A DNA stretch of 64,000 nucleotides from Halarchaeoplasma sp046498385. GTDB lineage: Archaea > Thermoplasmatota > Thermoplasmata > Halarchaeoplasmatales > Halarchaeoplasmataceae. The notes under the pieces are model-generated. The model was given only the letters and a program-made list of their open reading frames with translations, did no database searches and was not told where the DNA came from. The position numbers and the translations under genes were made by a program. Location: contig JAWOAU010000074.1 in assembly GCA_046498385.1 (NCBI GenBank), positions 10,286-74,285 on the forward strand. Reading direction: 5' to 3'. How positions within the stretch are numbered: the stretch's first letter is position 1; each line of letters starts with the position of its first letter. Shown here piece after piece: positions 26,632-35,643 of this stretch.

Positions 26632-26883
26632 ATGATATACCACATACTTCAGTTACTGGTCCTCATCGGTTTGGTCATCACATCCGTAGCGGTTATATGG
26701 TTCAAGGACCTCATATCCGCAGCTATTGCTTTAGGTGCGTCTAGTTTAATACTTTCACTGCAGTTCTATCTGCTCCGAGCGCCGGATGTAGCAATTGCGG
26801 AAGCAGCGGTAGGTGCCGCACTCACCACCGCTATATTCATATTCGCAATCAAGGCGAGCCATCGAGAGGAGGGATTTAAATGA
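26632..26883 (+). CDS. mbhD: Mbh subunit D (DUF4040)
   Basis: Eighty-three residues, three membrane helices, with the DUF4040 core FKDLISAAIALGASSLIL and LRAPDVAIAEAAVGAAL. This subunit corresponds to a piece of the large MrpA protein that is encoded separately in Mbh complexes. It starts directly after the mbhC stop. Confidence 0.92.
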   Translation: MIYHILQLLVLIGLVITSVAVIWFKDLISAAIALGASSLILSLQFYLLRAPDVAIAEAAVGAALTTAIFIFAIKASHREEGFK

Positions 26884-27179
26884 GAAAGGTTTTCGCACTG
26901 TTGGCGATATTGGTGGTATTTTCCTTCATGATACTAGCTGTTGTTGAACTAAGAGGTGAGGATGGAGGATTCGGCGAGCCCATGGAAACGAAGATGGACG
27001 AATACTTCCTAGAAGACAGTCAATCTCATAACCAAGTTAACAATGTGGCAACCGCTATTCTTTTTGATTACAGGGGCCTCGATACCTTAGGTGAGGCGAC
27101 GGTGTTGTTCGCGGCGGTATCTGGAGTACTCACCGTCCTTCGAAAATTTAAACCGGTAAAGCGTGGTGGTAAAAAATGA
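26880..27179 (+). CDS. mbhE: Mbh subunit E
   Basis: A 99-residue protein with an N-terminal membrane helix, a polar loop and a C-terminal helix containing NNVATAILFDYRGLDTLGEA, the conserved segment that matches the MrpA/MrpB junction in Mrp antiporters. It overlaps both neighbours by 4 bp. Confidence 0.9.
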   Translation: MRKVFALLAILVVFSFMILAVVELRGEDGGFGEPMETKMDEYFLEDSQSHNQVNNVATAILFDYRGLDTLGEATVLFAAVSGVLTVLRKFKPVKRGGKK

Positions 27180-27643
27180 ACTGGGAGATGTCAAAAATAG
27201 TTCGCACCATCACTGATATAATGGTGGTACCTATAATCGTATTCGGTATCTATCTGATAGTACACGGTCATCTCACCCCTGGAGGCGGGTTCCAGGGTGG
27301 CGCGGTCATCGCATCCTCCACAGCGTTATTGATAATCGCTTATGGTTCTTTCCGGGACTACAAAGAAGACTTTTCGTCCTTGGAATCCGTAGGGCTAACG
27401 CTTTTTATTATTTTAGCGATACTCGGACTACTGTTGAGCACCACCATGTTCTATAACTTCGCCGCCGGTATGGGAGGTATATTCGGCGGTACGGTTTCTC
27501 AAGGAATAAACCCGGGATACATAAACACCGGTGGTACGGTACCGTTGATGAACATCATGGTCGGCCTGGAGGTCGCCGCCGCGCTGAGCTTGATACTTTG
27601 GATGATGGCCAAGAACAGTGATTCCATGGAGGTGGAAATATGA
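27176..27643 (+). CDS. mbhF: Mbh subunit F (MrpB/MnhB-like)
   Basis: The 155-residue protein has four membrane helices and the MnhB signature IYLIVHGHLTPGGGFQGG. A glycine-rich loop near 100-125 precedes the last helix. Part of the ion-translocating module, with 4-bp overlaps on each side. Confidence 0.94.
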   Translation: MNWEMSKIVRTITDIMVVPIIVFGIYLIVHGHLTPGGGFQGGAVIASSTALLIIAYGSFRDYKEDFSSLESVGLTLFIILAILGLLLSTTMFYNFAAGMGGIFGGTVSQGINPGYINTGGTVPLMNIMVGLEVAAALSLILWMMAKNSDSMEVEI

Positions 27644-27993
27644 ATCAATGGTTTACAGTTCTGCCCCTGATAATGGTCGCTATACTCGTGTCCGTAGGGC
27701 TTTATACAGTCCTTTTTAAAAGAAATCTTATCAAGATGATCATGGGTGTTGCAATAATACAGAACGGTGTGAATTTGTTCTTAGTTTCTCTGGCCTACCG
27801 TGACGGCTATGCGGCACCGATATGGACCAGCGTTCCCGATGCTGATATGGTCCTTCCCACACCCCATGCCCTTACTCTGACTAGCATCGTCATCGGGGTT
27901 GCCACCACCGCACTGATGCTCTCATTTGTAATAATGCTAAAAAGGCACAACGGTACCATAGATTCCCATGAGAATAGGAGGTGTCGCGAATGA
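27640..27993 (+). CDS. mbhG: Mbh subunit G (MrpC/NuoK-like)
   Basis: The 117-residue protein has three membrane helices and the NuoK/MnhC pattern GLYTVLFKRNLIKMIMGV, QNGVNLFLVSLAY and DPLPQALTLT-like PHALTLTSIVIGVATTA. It contributes to the ion channel next to subunit H. Confidence 0.94.
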   Translation: MNQWFTVLPLIMVAILVSVGLYTVLFKRNLIKMIMGVAIIQNGVNLFLVSLAYRDGYAAPIWTSVPDADMVLPTPHALTLTSIVIGVATTALMLSFVIMLKRHNGTIDSHENRRCRE

Positions 27994-29510
27994 GTCTGGA
28001 TTTAGTTGATGCTTCTCCGGCACTTGTACTTGCCATCCCACTGCTGTTCGCGTTTCTAGCTCCTCTGGCTAACAGGATATCTAAGGAATTAAGAGATGCG
28101 GCATTCATTATCGGGTTGCTCCTCACCATTTTGTTCGTTGCCTTTATGTCCTACGAGGTATTCAGTAATCAGGCGTGGACATACGTATTTGGTGGAGAGG
28201 AATCCGGGATCGTAAGGCATTCTTCCTATTTCAGGATAATGTTCGAGGCGGATGGCTATTCCGCACTGGCCGCCATCACCATCGCCGTTACCGCCCTGGG
28301 TGCGGGCATATACTCCTTTGCCTTCATGGAAGGGCATTCGGGTATGGAAAAGTTCTATGCACTGTTCTTACTGACCCTTGCAGGGGTGAATGGCATGGTA
28401 TTGACGGCAGACATGTTCAACTTATTCGTCTGGTTCGAGGTAACTTCCATAGCATCCTGCGGCCTGGTAGCCTTTATCAATTACAGAGGCAAAAGTATAG
28501 AAGCCGCTTTGAAGTACATGTTCCTCAGTGTGATAGGGGGTCTTTTACTCTTGTTTGCCATAGGTCTGATTTATGGAGAATACGGCGTACTCAATTTCCA
28601 CCTTATCGCAAATGATGTTACCGGAAGCATAGTAGATCGGATAGCATTGGGAATGATTGTTGTTGTTTTCGCAATGAAGGCCAGTAGTGTACCTATGCAC
28701 ATGTGGGCCCCGGATGTTTATACCGAATCGCCGGGTTCGGTGACTCCTTTCATAGCAGTAACCTCGATGGGTTCGCTGTTTGTTTTGTTTAGATTACTCT
28801 TCGGGGTATTTCGTTACTCGGTGGATGTGGCTGTTATGGGCGGTCTTTTGATAATACTCGGACTGCTGTCCATGTTCGTCGGTGTATCCATGGCCCTGAA
28901 ACAGAGTGACGTAAAGAGGTTGATAGCTTATCTCTCGGTATCCCAGATCGGTTATATGCTCCTGGCAGTGGGAGTTGGATTCGCAACTTTGGATACGGGA
29001 GATTATACATCATTTGGCGCCATGGCCATCGAAGGCGGCTTATTTCATATGATCAACGATGGGGTCTATAAAGCCCTTCTATTCCTATCTGCAGTTGCAG
29101 TTGTATATGCCACAGGCACCAGCGATCTTAACAAACTCGGCGGCCTGGCACATCGTATGCCGTACACTACGTTGTTCTTCTTGATTGGCGGTCTGTCCAT
29201 AGCAGGCGTACCTCCTCTTTCCGGCTTCAGCTCTAAGTTGTTGATCTATCAGTCCATATACCTTTATCACCCAATACTTGCTATAATCGCCCTGGTGATA
29301 AGTATAATCACCCTCGCGCTTATCGGCAAGATATTCTACAACGCATTTCTGGGTCCGGACCTTGGACTTACCAGGGGTGAGGTTCCCACCACCATGCTGC
29401 TGTCCATGGGCATTCTGACCGCGGTAGTAATCGTGTTCAGCCTGTTCCCTAATTACGTTGTGGCGGAAATAGTGGTGCCGGCCATAGAGGGTCTGGGGGT
29501 GATACCATGA
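27990..29510 (+). CDS. mbhH: Mbh subunit H (proton/sodium-pumping, MrpD/NuoN-like)
   Basis: A 506-residue protein with about fourteen membrane helices. It carries the antiporter core EVTSIASCGLVAF (with the conserved Glu), VFAMKASSVPMHMWAPDVYTE (conserved Lys and His region), and KQSDVKRLIAYLSVSQIGYM. ATG 27990 follows GGAGGTG and overlaps the mbhG stop; in-frame 27981 lies inside mbhG. This is the largest pumping subunit of the complex. Confidence 0.95.
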   Translation: MSLDLVDASPALVLAIPLLFAFLAPLANRISKELRDAAFIIGLLLTILFVAFMSYEVFSNQAWTYVFGGEESGIVRHSSYFRIMFEADGYSALAAITIAVTALGAGIYSFAFMEGHSGMEKFYALFLLTLAGVNGMVLTADMFNLFVWFEVTSIASCGLVAFINYRGKSIEAALKYMFLSVIGGLLLLFAIGLIYGEYGVLNFHLIANDVTGSIVDRIALGMIVVVFAMKASSVPMHMWAPDVYTESPGSVTPFIAVTSMGSLFVLFRLLFGVFRYSVDVAVMGGLLIILGLLSMFVGVSMALKQSDVKRLIAYLSVSQIGYMLLAVGVGFATLDTGDYTSFGAMAIEGGLFHMINDGVYKALLFLSAVAVVYATGTSDLNKLGGLAHRMPYTTLFFLIGGLSIAGVPPLSGFSSKLLIYQSIYLYHPILAIIALVISIITLALIGKIFYNAFLGPDLGLTRGEVPTTMLLSMGILTAVVIVFSLFPNYVVAEIVVPAIEGLGVIP

Positions 29511-29845
29511 TCGATATAATTTTAAAGGGCATGTGGAGCCCTATACTTTTTATCCTCGTGGTTATTTTAACCGCATTGATTGTTTATATGTTCTATACCT
29601 TGGGCAACCCAAGTTACAAACGTACTAAGCACAAAGGGGAACCTTTTATTTCGGGCAATAAACCGCCAGGTGATGTACGCTCGATCCATGTAGGGGGAGA
29701 CAACGTATTCTGGGGGTTCACCCACGCTCTAAGAAAGTATCTCGATCCACTGGTTAAAGGTCATACGGGCATAGTCAACGATTACGTATACTGGGTAGTG
29801 ATCACACTAGCCTTGGTCCTTATCTATATCTATATTTTGATGTGA
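29507..29845 (+). CDS. mbhI: Mbh subunit I
   Basis: A 112-residue protein with one helix at each end and a polar loop between (GEPFISGNKPPGDVRSIHVG ... FWGFTHALRKYLDPLVKGH). This pattern is typical of MbhI, which bridges the antiporter module and the hydrogenase module. It overlaps mbhH by 4 bp. Confidence 0.9.
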   Translation: MIDIILKGMWSPILFILVVILTALIVYMFYTLGNPSYKRTKHKGEPFISGNKPPGDVRSIHVGGDNVFWGFTHALRKYLDPLVKGHTGIVNDYVYWVVITLALVLIYIYILM

Positions 29846-29858
29846 AGAGGTGAAAATT

Positions 29859-30302
29859 ATGAAACTCACAAAAACCTTCGATAAAGCGCTCTGGGTCTTC
29901 CACGTGAACAGCGGCTCGTGCAACGGCTGCGATATAGAGATCGTAGCGGCACTGACCCCTCGTTACGACGTGGAAAGGTTCGGTATCAAGCTGGTGGGCT
30001 CACCCCGTCATGCAGACGTACTTCTGTTTACAGGTCCAGTAACTCGAAAGATGAAAAACAGGGTGCTCAGGGTCTACGAACAAACACCTGATCCAAAGGT
30101 GGTTATGGTAGTAGGTAATTGCGGCAGCACAACAGGGGTGTTCTACGACAGCTATGCCATAGACGGACCTATAGATACACTTCTGCCCGATGATTCACAT
30201 ATATTGTATGTTGCTGGATGTCCAGTACGCCCTGAAAATATTATCAACGGAGTGAAAGAAGCTTGGTTGTATTTGGAAAAACTCAGAGGTGATGATAAAT
30301 GA
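29859..30302 (+). CDS. mbhJ: Mbh subunit J (hydrogenase small subunit, NuoB-like)
   Basis: The 147-residue protein has the four cysteines of the proximal 4Fe-4S cluster: C21 and C24 in GSCNGCDIE, one in VGNCGSTTG and one in AGCPVRPE. It passes electrons to the NiFe site of subunit L. ATG 29859 is preceded by GAGGTGA; the in-frame GTG at 29850 is rejected because it lies inside that ribosome site. Confidence 0.95.
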   Translation: MKLTKTFDKALWVFHVNSGSCNGCDIEIVAALTPRYDVERFGIKLVGSPRHADVLLFTGPVTRKMKNRVLRVYEQTPDPKVVMVVGNCGSTTGVFYDSYAIDGPIDTLLPDDSHILYVAGCPVRPENIINGVKEAWLYLEKLRGDDK

Positions 30303-30889
30303 AGCACATAAAACTCCCTATCAGCTTGGAACAATTGGAATTATTTTTCAAACACCATCTCGAAGAGGCGGTAAGTGATTTCAAAAAGGAGGAGATCAAA
30401 AAGGGAGTTAAGCAAAAATCCATGAAATTGATTTGGTTCACGGTTGATAGAAAATCATTCCGTAAAGCCGTAAAACTGATCTCTTATGTACATATACCAC
30501 ACCTTTCCGTCACCTCCGGCTCCGACCGGGGCGACCACGTTGAATTGATCTATCACTTTGCCGTTAACTACGGCCATCCTGGTGAAGAGGTGAGCGTCAA
30601 TATCAAAGTTGCTCTTCCAAAGGACGACCTTACCATACCGACCATCACCGACATAGTACCCGGGGCCGTAACCACCGAACGAGAAAAGCAGGAATTTTTG
30701 GGCATAACCGTAAAAGGGATTCCCGATTCCAGGAGACTTTGGTTAGATGAGAACTTCCCCAAAAACCGATATCCATGGAGATGGGACGAGACAGGAATGG
30801 AAAAGATGTCAAAGTACGCACATGATATGGACCAAGCGACCACTCCTCCGACCGTAAAAAATCCAAAAAGGGGTGATAAAGATGAGTGA
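30299..30889 (+). CDS. mbhK: Mbh subunit K (NuoC-like)
   Basis: The 196-residue soluble protein has the 30-kDa subunit pattern VELIYHFAVNYG, VALPKDDLTIPTITDIVPGA and REKQEFLGITVKGIPDSRRL ending in PWRWDE. It packs against the large subunit. The last codons overlap the start of mbhL by 8 bp. Confidence 0.94.
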   Translation: MKHIKLPISLEQLELFFKHHLEEAVSDFKKEEIKKGVKQKSMKLIWFTVDRKSFRKAVKLISYVHIPHLSVTSGSDRGDHVELIYHFAVNYGHPGEEVSVNIKVALPKDDLTIPTITDIVPGAVTTEREKQEFLGITVKGIPDSRRLWLDENFPKNRYPWRWDETGMEKMSKYAHDMDQATTPPTVKNPKRGDKDE

Positions 30890-32123
30890 AAAAGATACCA
30901 CTTACCAAGTACCTATCGGGCCAATCCACCCTGCATTAAAGGAACCTTTCATGATCAATTTTAAATTGAACGGTGAAACAATAGTGGATGCCGATCCCCA
31001 CCCGGGTATGAATCACAGGGGGATCGAATTTATGGGGATGCACAGGAACCCTCTGAAGGTAATACCACTGGCTGAGCGAATATGTGGGATATGTTCTATC
31101 GTGCATCAACATATGTTTACTACCGCGGTTGAGCATGCCGCAGATATCGAGCCCACTAACAGGGCTCGTTACATAAGGACCATAATGGCTGAACTAGAGA
31201 GGATACATTCCCATGTACTTTGGGCCGGCGTTGCCGCCCACGAGATAGGTTTCGATACGCACCTCCACTTCACCTGGAAGATAAGAGAAAAAGTCATGGA
31301 TCTCCTGGAGTTCATCACGGGCAATCGAGTAAATTACTCTATGTGGACCGTCGGAGGCGTCCGTAGAGATATCACCGAGGACATGTATCCTAAAATAGAA
31401 GATACCCTGCTCTACTATGAATCACTCTATAGCAAATTGGAGGACATATTCCTAGGAGATACCAGTATCAGGCTTAGGACAAAGAATATAGGTATTCTGT
31501 CTGAAGAGGATGCCCTGCGTTTATGCGGAGTAGGACCTACTGTTAGGGCTTCGGGTGTTAGGAAGGATGTAAGACTCGACCAGCCCTATGCCGCCTATGG
31601 TGATTTAGATCTGGATTATGTGGTTCCCTCAACATACGGTTATGAGAATACAGGGGATGTATTCTCTAAAACTTTGGTTAGGTTAAAGGAGGTAGTGCAG
31701 TCTATAGATATCATAAGAAAATGTGTCGAACAGATGCCGGATGGAGATATAAACAGTGAGTCAAATAAAGCGGTGTTGTTGAACAAGCTGAAAAAGACCG
31801 GCGGAGAGGGTATCGGCAGAATAGAAGCACCTAGAGGCGAGGCGTTCCACTATGTACGTTTAAAGGAAGGAAACGAAGAAGTCGACTGCTGGAAGGTACG
31901 GGCTTCCACCTATAACAACTTAGCAACATACGCACCAATGTTCATAGGGGAGCAGATAGCGGATATACCGATAATAGCAGCCTGTATAGACCCGTGCATA
32001 GGGTGCATGGACCGAGCCGAGATAGTGGACATAGGAACAGGTGAGCGAAAGAGCTACACCCATGAGGAACTGCACGAATTGAGCGTTGAAAAAACAAGGA
32101 GGATACTGGGGGGTTCATTATGA
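30882..32123 (+). CDS. mbhL: Mbh subunit L ([NiFe]-hydrogenase large subunit)
   Basis: The 413-residue protein keeps both cysteine pairs needed for the NiFe site: RICGIC (C68, C71) and DPCIGC (C372, C375). This separates it from complex I and from the related sulfur reductase, where pairs are altered or lost. The chain ends about 38 residues beyond the second pair. ATG 30882 follows GGGGTGAT. Catalyses H2 formation with electrons from ferredoxin through subunits N and J. Confidence 0.96.
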   Translation: MSEKDTTYQVPIGPIHPALKEPFMINFKLNGETIVDADPHPGMNHRGIEFMGMHRNPLKVIPLAERICGICSIVHQHMFTTAVEHAADIEPTNRARYIRTIMAELERIHSHVLWAGVAAHEIGFDTHLHFTWKIREKVMDLLEFITGNRVNYSMWTVGGVRRDITEDMYPKIEDTLLYYESLYSKLEDIFLGDTSIRLRTKNIGILSEEDALRLCGVGPTVRASGVRKDVRLDQPYAAYGDLDLDYVVPSTYGYENTGDVFSKTLVRLKEVVQSIDIIRKCVEQMPDGDINSESNKAVLLNKLKKTGGEGIGRIEAPRGEAFHYVRLKEGNEEVDCWKVRASTYNNLATYAPMFIGEQIADIPIIAACIDPCIGCMDRAEIVDIGTGERKSYTHEELHELSVEKTRRILGGSL

Positions 32124-33118
32124 ATCTAGAAGAGTGGTCCATCCGGTTTTTTTTCATACTGGTAATCCCGTTTATCGGTCTCTTCTTGGGAATGGTATAC
32201 AAGGGATTCGACCGTAAGATCACCGCAATGATGCAGGCGAGGATCGGCCCGCCTTTGAGACAACCGTTCAGGGATGTTAAGAAATTATTCATGAAGGAGA
32301 ATATTGTTCCCGACCACGCCGTAGAATGGATATTCCATGCGGCACCATTGGTCGCCTTAGTGGCACCACTGGCCACCTTAGTGTATTTACCTTTAGGTCC
32401 CTTTGAACCGGTAATGAAGGGTTACGGGGACCTAATTTTAATATTGTACCTTTTAGCAATACCTGCTGTTGCTATGGCGGTTGGTGGATTGGCATCCGGT
32501 TCGCCGTATGCAACCGTCGGAGCCCAGCGTGAACTGGTATTGATGATGAGCTACGAGTTTCCCCTAGCTATTGCCGTGGTAACCATCGCTTGGAAATACG
32601 AGAGCTTTTCTTTAGCTACGATATCCGCAACTCCGGTTTGGAGTTTGGTCGGAGCCATGGGCACATTGGGTTTAGTATTGATATCTTTAGGTCTTTTTGC
32701 AGTCCTGCCTGGAGAACTTTCAAAGGTACCATTCGACCAGGCCGAGGCGGAAACCGAACTCGCCGGAGGCATATTCGTCGAATACTCGGGCAGGAACTTA
32801 GGTATATTCTACTTGGCCGAGGCGGTGAAGATGATAGTTGTTGGAACGTTGCTAATAGCACTCCTGTTCCCTCAAAATTTATCTCATTGGTACTCCTTTG
32901 GCGGACCGGAGATCGCCGGGTTGTTGGTTTTTGACGTAATAGCCGACATATTGTTCTTCCTCCTGAAATTACTGATAATAATCTTTATAGGTGTGTCCGT
33001 GGTTCGAGTGGCGGTAGCACGATTTCAGATAGACAAAGCTAGTTATTTCTACTGGGTTCCCATGACTTTATTGGGATTGCTTGGAACGATATTGGTGGTC
33101 ATGGAAGGTGCGATATGA
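32120..33118 (+). CDS. mbhM: Mbh subunit M (NuoH-like membrane anchor)
   Basis: The 332-residue protein has about eight membrane helices and the NuoH signatures KITAMMQARIGPPLRQP, GAQRELVLMMSYEFP and PFDQAEAETELAGGIFVEYSG. It anchors the hydrogenase module and links electron transfer to ion movement. Its ATG overlaps the mbhL stop. Confidence 0.95.
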   Translation: MNLEEWSIRFFFILVIPFIGLFLGMVYKGFDRKITAMMQARIGPPLRQPFRDVKKLFMKENIVPDHAVEWIFHAAPLVALVAPLATLVYLPLGPFEPVMKGYGDLILILYLLAIPAVAMAVGGLASGSPYATVGAQRELVLMMSYEFPLAIAVVTIAWKYESFSLATISATPVWSLVGAMGTLGLVLISLGLFAVLPGELSKVPFDQAEAETELAGGIFVEYSGRNLGIFYLAEAVKMIVVGTLLIALLFPQNLSHWYSFGGPEIAGLLVFDVIADILFFLLKLLIIIFIGVSVVRVAVARFQIDKASYFYWVPMTLLGLLGTILVVMEGAI

Positions 33119-33130
33119 GGTGATTAAAAT

Positions 33131-33535
33131 ATGCCAACATCTACTATATTTACGTTAATCAAACAGCTTTTGACCAAAAAGGCGACGAATCCCTTTCCGG
33201 TCAAATACACGCCGAACAACATGCACGCCGCCGCATCTCTGATAGAAAGCGGCAAATTAAAAATCAATCCACCGGTCGAGTTACCTCCGGACTATAGGGG
33301 CAAACTCACTTACGATGTGGATGCGTGCATAGGCTGTAAACTGTGTTTAAAGGTATGCCCTTCCGAGGCACTGGTATTCAAGCCTGAGGAAAAGAAGATC
33401 AAGCACTACGTATCCAGATGTACGTTTTGCTCACAGTGTGTGGAAATCTGTCCCAAGAACTGTTTTAAAATGTCGAACGAATTCCTCATAGCGGGATTAG
33501 ACAAAGAGGCAGAGGATATGGTTTTGAATCCCTGA
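33131..33535 (+). CDS. mbhN: Mbh subunit N (two-cluster ferredoxin, NuoI-like)
   Basis: The 134-residue protein carries two C-x2-C-x2-C-x3-CP motifs (CIGCKLCLKVCP and CTFCSQCVEICP) for two 4Fe-4S clusters that take electrons from ferredoxin. GAGGTGAT lies before the ATG. It is the last gene of the operon and ends 2 bp from the convergent maturation protease gene. Confidence 0.95.
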   Translation: MPTSTIFTLIKQLLTKKATNPFPVKYTPNNMHAAASLIESGKLKINPPVELPPDYRGKLTYDVDACIGCKLCLKVCPSEALVFKPEEKKIKHYVSRCTFCSQCVEICPKNCFKMSNEFLIAGLDKEAEDMVLNP

Positions 33536-33537
33536 AA

Positions 33538-33981
33538 TCAAAGGACGGGGATATATCTCCATTCGTCCGTCATTAGCATTCGCAGAAGATATTCTTTAGC
33601 TTTTTTCAACTCGCTGCTCATACCCTCTTTCAGTGACATGTCCTTCGGTTGAATACCGACCAAAACAACACTTTCTACCTTCTGTGCCAGGAAGTCCATA
33701 ACCAGTGAAAGTGGTAGGGCATGTGTACTCATTGTGAAAACCCCGAGTTTATTACGTGGTACTCTGCGTATCTCTCCTGGCTTTAACCCCATATCCGCCG
33801 CATCTACGATTATCACCTCTTCATAGACACCCTCGTCTATGTGAGGGATAAAGTTTTCCGGCATGGTACCGCAGTCTTCCACGTCCCATCCGTCCCGCCT
33901 GAACTCCCGCGCTATTTCCTCTCCGATAGCATCGTCCCCTCTTATATCATTGCCAACGCCTAGCAGAAGGTTTTTTTTCAT
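33538..33981 (-). CDS. Hydrogenase maturation protease
   Basis: The 147-residue HycI/HyaD-type protease has GVGNDIRGDDAIG near the N-terminus, VDAADMGLKPGEIRR with the metal-binding Asp, STHALPL with the metal-binding His, and VGIQPKDM. It removes the C-terminal tail of the large subunit after nickel insertion. Lying tail-to-tail with the mbh operon, it most likely acts on MbhL. Confidence 0.93.
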   Translation of the reverse strand: MKKNLLLGVGNDIRGDDAIGEEIAREFRRDGWDVEDCGTMPENFIPHIDEGVYEEVIIVDAADMGLKPGEIRRVPRNKLGVFTMSTHALPLSLVMDFLAQKVESVVLVGIQPKDMSLKEGMSSELKKAKEYLLRMLMTDEWRYIPVL

Positions 33982-34065
33982 ATTTCGAGGAGCAAGTAAT
34001 GTATGTAATAAACGTTTCCCAACGTAGAAAAATATTTGATACTCTACTACATAACGTGATTGTAC

Positions 34066-34986
34066 ATGGATGAAATAAAGTCACGCTGCGAACGGATATT
34101 GGAATTCGCTCCAGAAGGTGAGTTCGACGACTATGCAGCACAGCATCTCAAAAAGAAGATATATAAATGGAAGGAAAGCGACAAAAAAAAGATAACTTCC
34201 TTAGAATACTTTGTGAATGGAAAGGAATATTCTTTACTTTTGGATGCACTGTACCTTGAAAAAACTCTATCTAAAATTAAAATAAAGTTTCTCAAGCCCG
34301 TACTTAATGCAAAGTGGAACTTTTCTAAACCTACCCGGGAGATCATGGAAAAAAAAGGCAGGGCGCTGGTGAGGTCCTTCGAGTTCGACCCTGACTCACT
34401 CAATCCCTGGGCCTGTATGAATAAAATAGAGAATGAAAAAGTGATGATGAGGGCCTTTATCTCCGATTTTTTTCTCCCCATATCTATTCAAACCAAATCT
34501 CAATATCATCATGCCCAAGATATACCGCGGATGTACGACCCCCATCTAAAAAAGTTACAGGGGGTATGGAAGGATGTTAAAAAGGGGATAGTACCCTTTG
34601 AAATCATCATATGTGCCTACACGCCTAAAGATAGATATATGTATGTTATAGACCCCTTGGAAAATATTCAAAAAAATCATCCCCTGCATACGATACCATA
34701 TCATTACAAGGTTTCCAGGGGACCTTTGGAGTATATAATTTTCGACACCTTGTTTGCATATATGGATTTGCATCCACTGGTTAAAAAGATGTTTCTGTTC
34801 ATTTTTGAGTGCGGAGAAATCACGGTTCCCGATATAGCTCATAAATTCAATGTGCCTGAACGAATAGCCCTAAATAACCTCAATGCACTGATATCCAAAA
34901 ATCTGCTTAAGGTGAGGAAGAATCTGTACTATGATATAGCTATGGATGAAGTAAAGGCTCGTGCGGAAGTACTGAGTCGATTTTAG
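34066..34986 (+). CDS. Uncharacterised protein with C-terminal winged helix
   Basis: A 306-residue protein not assigned to a family. The first 230 residues are mixed and basic, with no membrane segment. The last 70 (FIFECGEITVPDIAHKFNVP, then ALNNLNALISKNLLKV) look like a winged helix-turn-helix. ATG 34066 is chosen; an in-frame TTG at 34060 precedes it. It lies between the hydrogenase protease (divergent) and mbf1 (convergent) and has its own promoter region. Confidence 0.7.
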   Translation: MDEIKSRCERILEFAPEGEFDDYAAQHLKKKIYKWKESDKKKITSLEYFVNGKEYSLLLDALYLEKTLSKIKIKFLKPVLNAKWNFSKPTREIMEKKGRALVRSFEFDPDSLNPWACMNKIENEKVMMRAFISDFFLPISIQTKSQYHHAQDIPRMYDPHLKKLQGVWKDVKKGIVPFEIIICAYTPKDRYMYVIDPLENIQKNHPLHTIPYHYKVSRGPLEYIIFDTLFAYMDLHPLVKKMFLFIFECGEITVPDIAHKFNVPERIALNNLNALISKNLLKVRKNLYYDIAMDEVKARAEVLSRF

Positions 34987-34987
34987 A

Positions 34988-35470
34988 TTACTTTGCCTCT
35001 TTTATCAGGTCCCCTAAGGTCAATGCCCTTTTCCCGGAGGTCGAAATGGTAGTGGTCTCCTGGTACTCGTCCATGAGTTCTATGCTAAGAGAGCTTTCTA
35101 ATTTTTTTATCAGCTCATCACTGGGACGGAGGTCGCCTTTTTCAAGCTTAGCGATGACGGATTTTTTCTCGTTCACACTGTTAGCAAGGTCCTCTTGGGT
35201 TTGTGACATTCCAATCCTAGCTTCACGGATCCGGTCGCTGTAGTCTAACGCTAGGACTTTTTCACCGTCACCCATGCCCCTGGTGCTGCCGTAAGCCTCT
35301 TTTTTCCTCTGTATGCGATTAAGCATTTTATCTTGGTCAAAGCTCACCTTTCCAGATTTAAAGACCTCTTTTCCATGCCTGGAACACCCTTGACAAACTT
35401 GGAGAGTTGACCCCTCTATAGAGACGGTAGTAGGCTTTCCAATTTTCTTTCCACACAGTTCACAGTTCAT
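34988..35470 (-). CDS. mbf1: Multiprotein bridging factor 1 (aMBF1)
   Basis: The 160-residue protein has an N-terminal zinc ribbon (CELCGKK ... CQGCSRHG), a linker, and an HTH of the XRE type (IREARIGMSQTQEDLANSV ... KLEKGDLRPSDELIKKLE). Archaeal MBF1 interacts with the ribosome and may link transcription or translation factors. ATG 35470 matches the family start; GGGGGAT lies just upstream, within the right-hand arm of a long inverted repeat. Confidence 0.94.
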   Translation of the reverse strand: MNCELCGKKIGKPTTVSIEGSTLQVCQGCSRHGKEVFKSGKVSFDQDKMLNRIQRKKEAYGSTRGMGDGEKVLALDYSDRIREARIGMSQTQEDLANSVNEKKSVIAKLEKGDLRPSDELIKKLESSLSIELMDEYQETTTISTSGKRALTLGDLIKEAK

Positions 35471-35474
35471 GTTA

Positions 35475-35518
35475 ATATCCCCCAATCATGTGATAGGATA
35501 AGGCATTTTGGGGGATAT
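35475..35518. promoter_or_regulatory. Inverted repeat with 11-bp arms in the mbf1 promoter
   Basis: ATATCCCCCAA at 35475-35485 and TTGGGGGATAT at 35508-35518 are perfect complements separated by 22 bp, so arm centres are 33 bp apart, about three helical turns. On the mbf1 strand one arm overlaps the TATA box (CTTTATATCC) and the other the ribosome site. This suggests an operator, or an element used at both DNA and RNA level. Confidence 0.55.
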
Positions 35519-35643
35519 AAAGGTTATCTTCACTTTTTTAAAAAAATTCGTAAATTGACCGATATCTTTAAGAAAACTTTTATATGCCTGTTTTCATTAC
35601 CTCTTAGGTTAAAGGAGTCTCAAAAGTATAAAAAGTGATAATC

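Noticed and set aside
30882..32123. Identification of the operon as the membrane-bound sulfane reductase (Mbs)
   Set aside because: The large subunit keeps both cysteine pairs that hold the NiFe centre, and an adjacent hydrogenase maturation protease is present.
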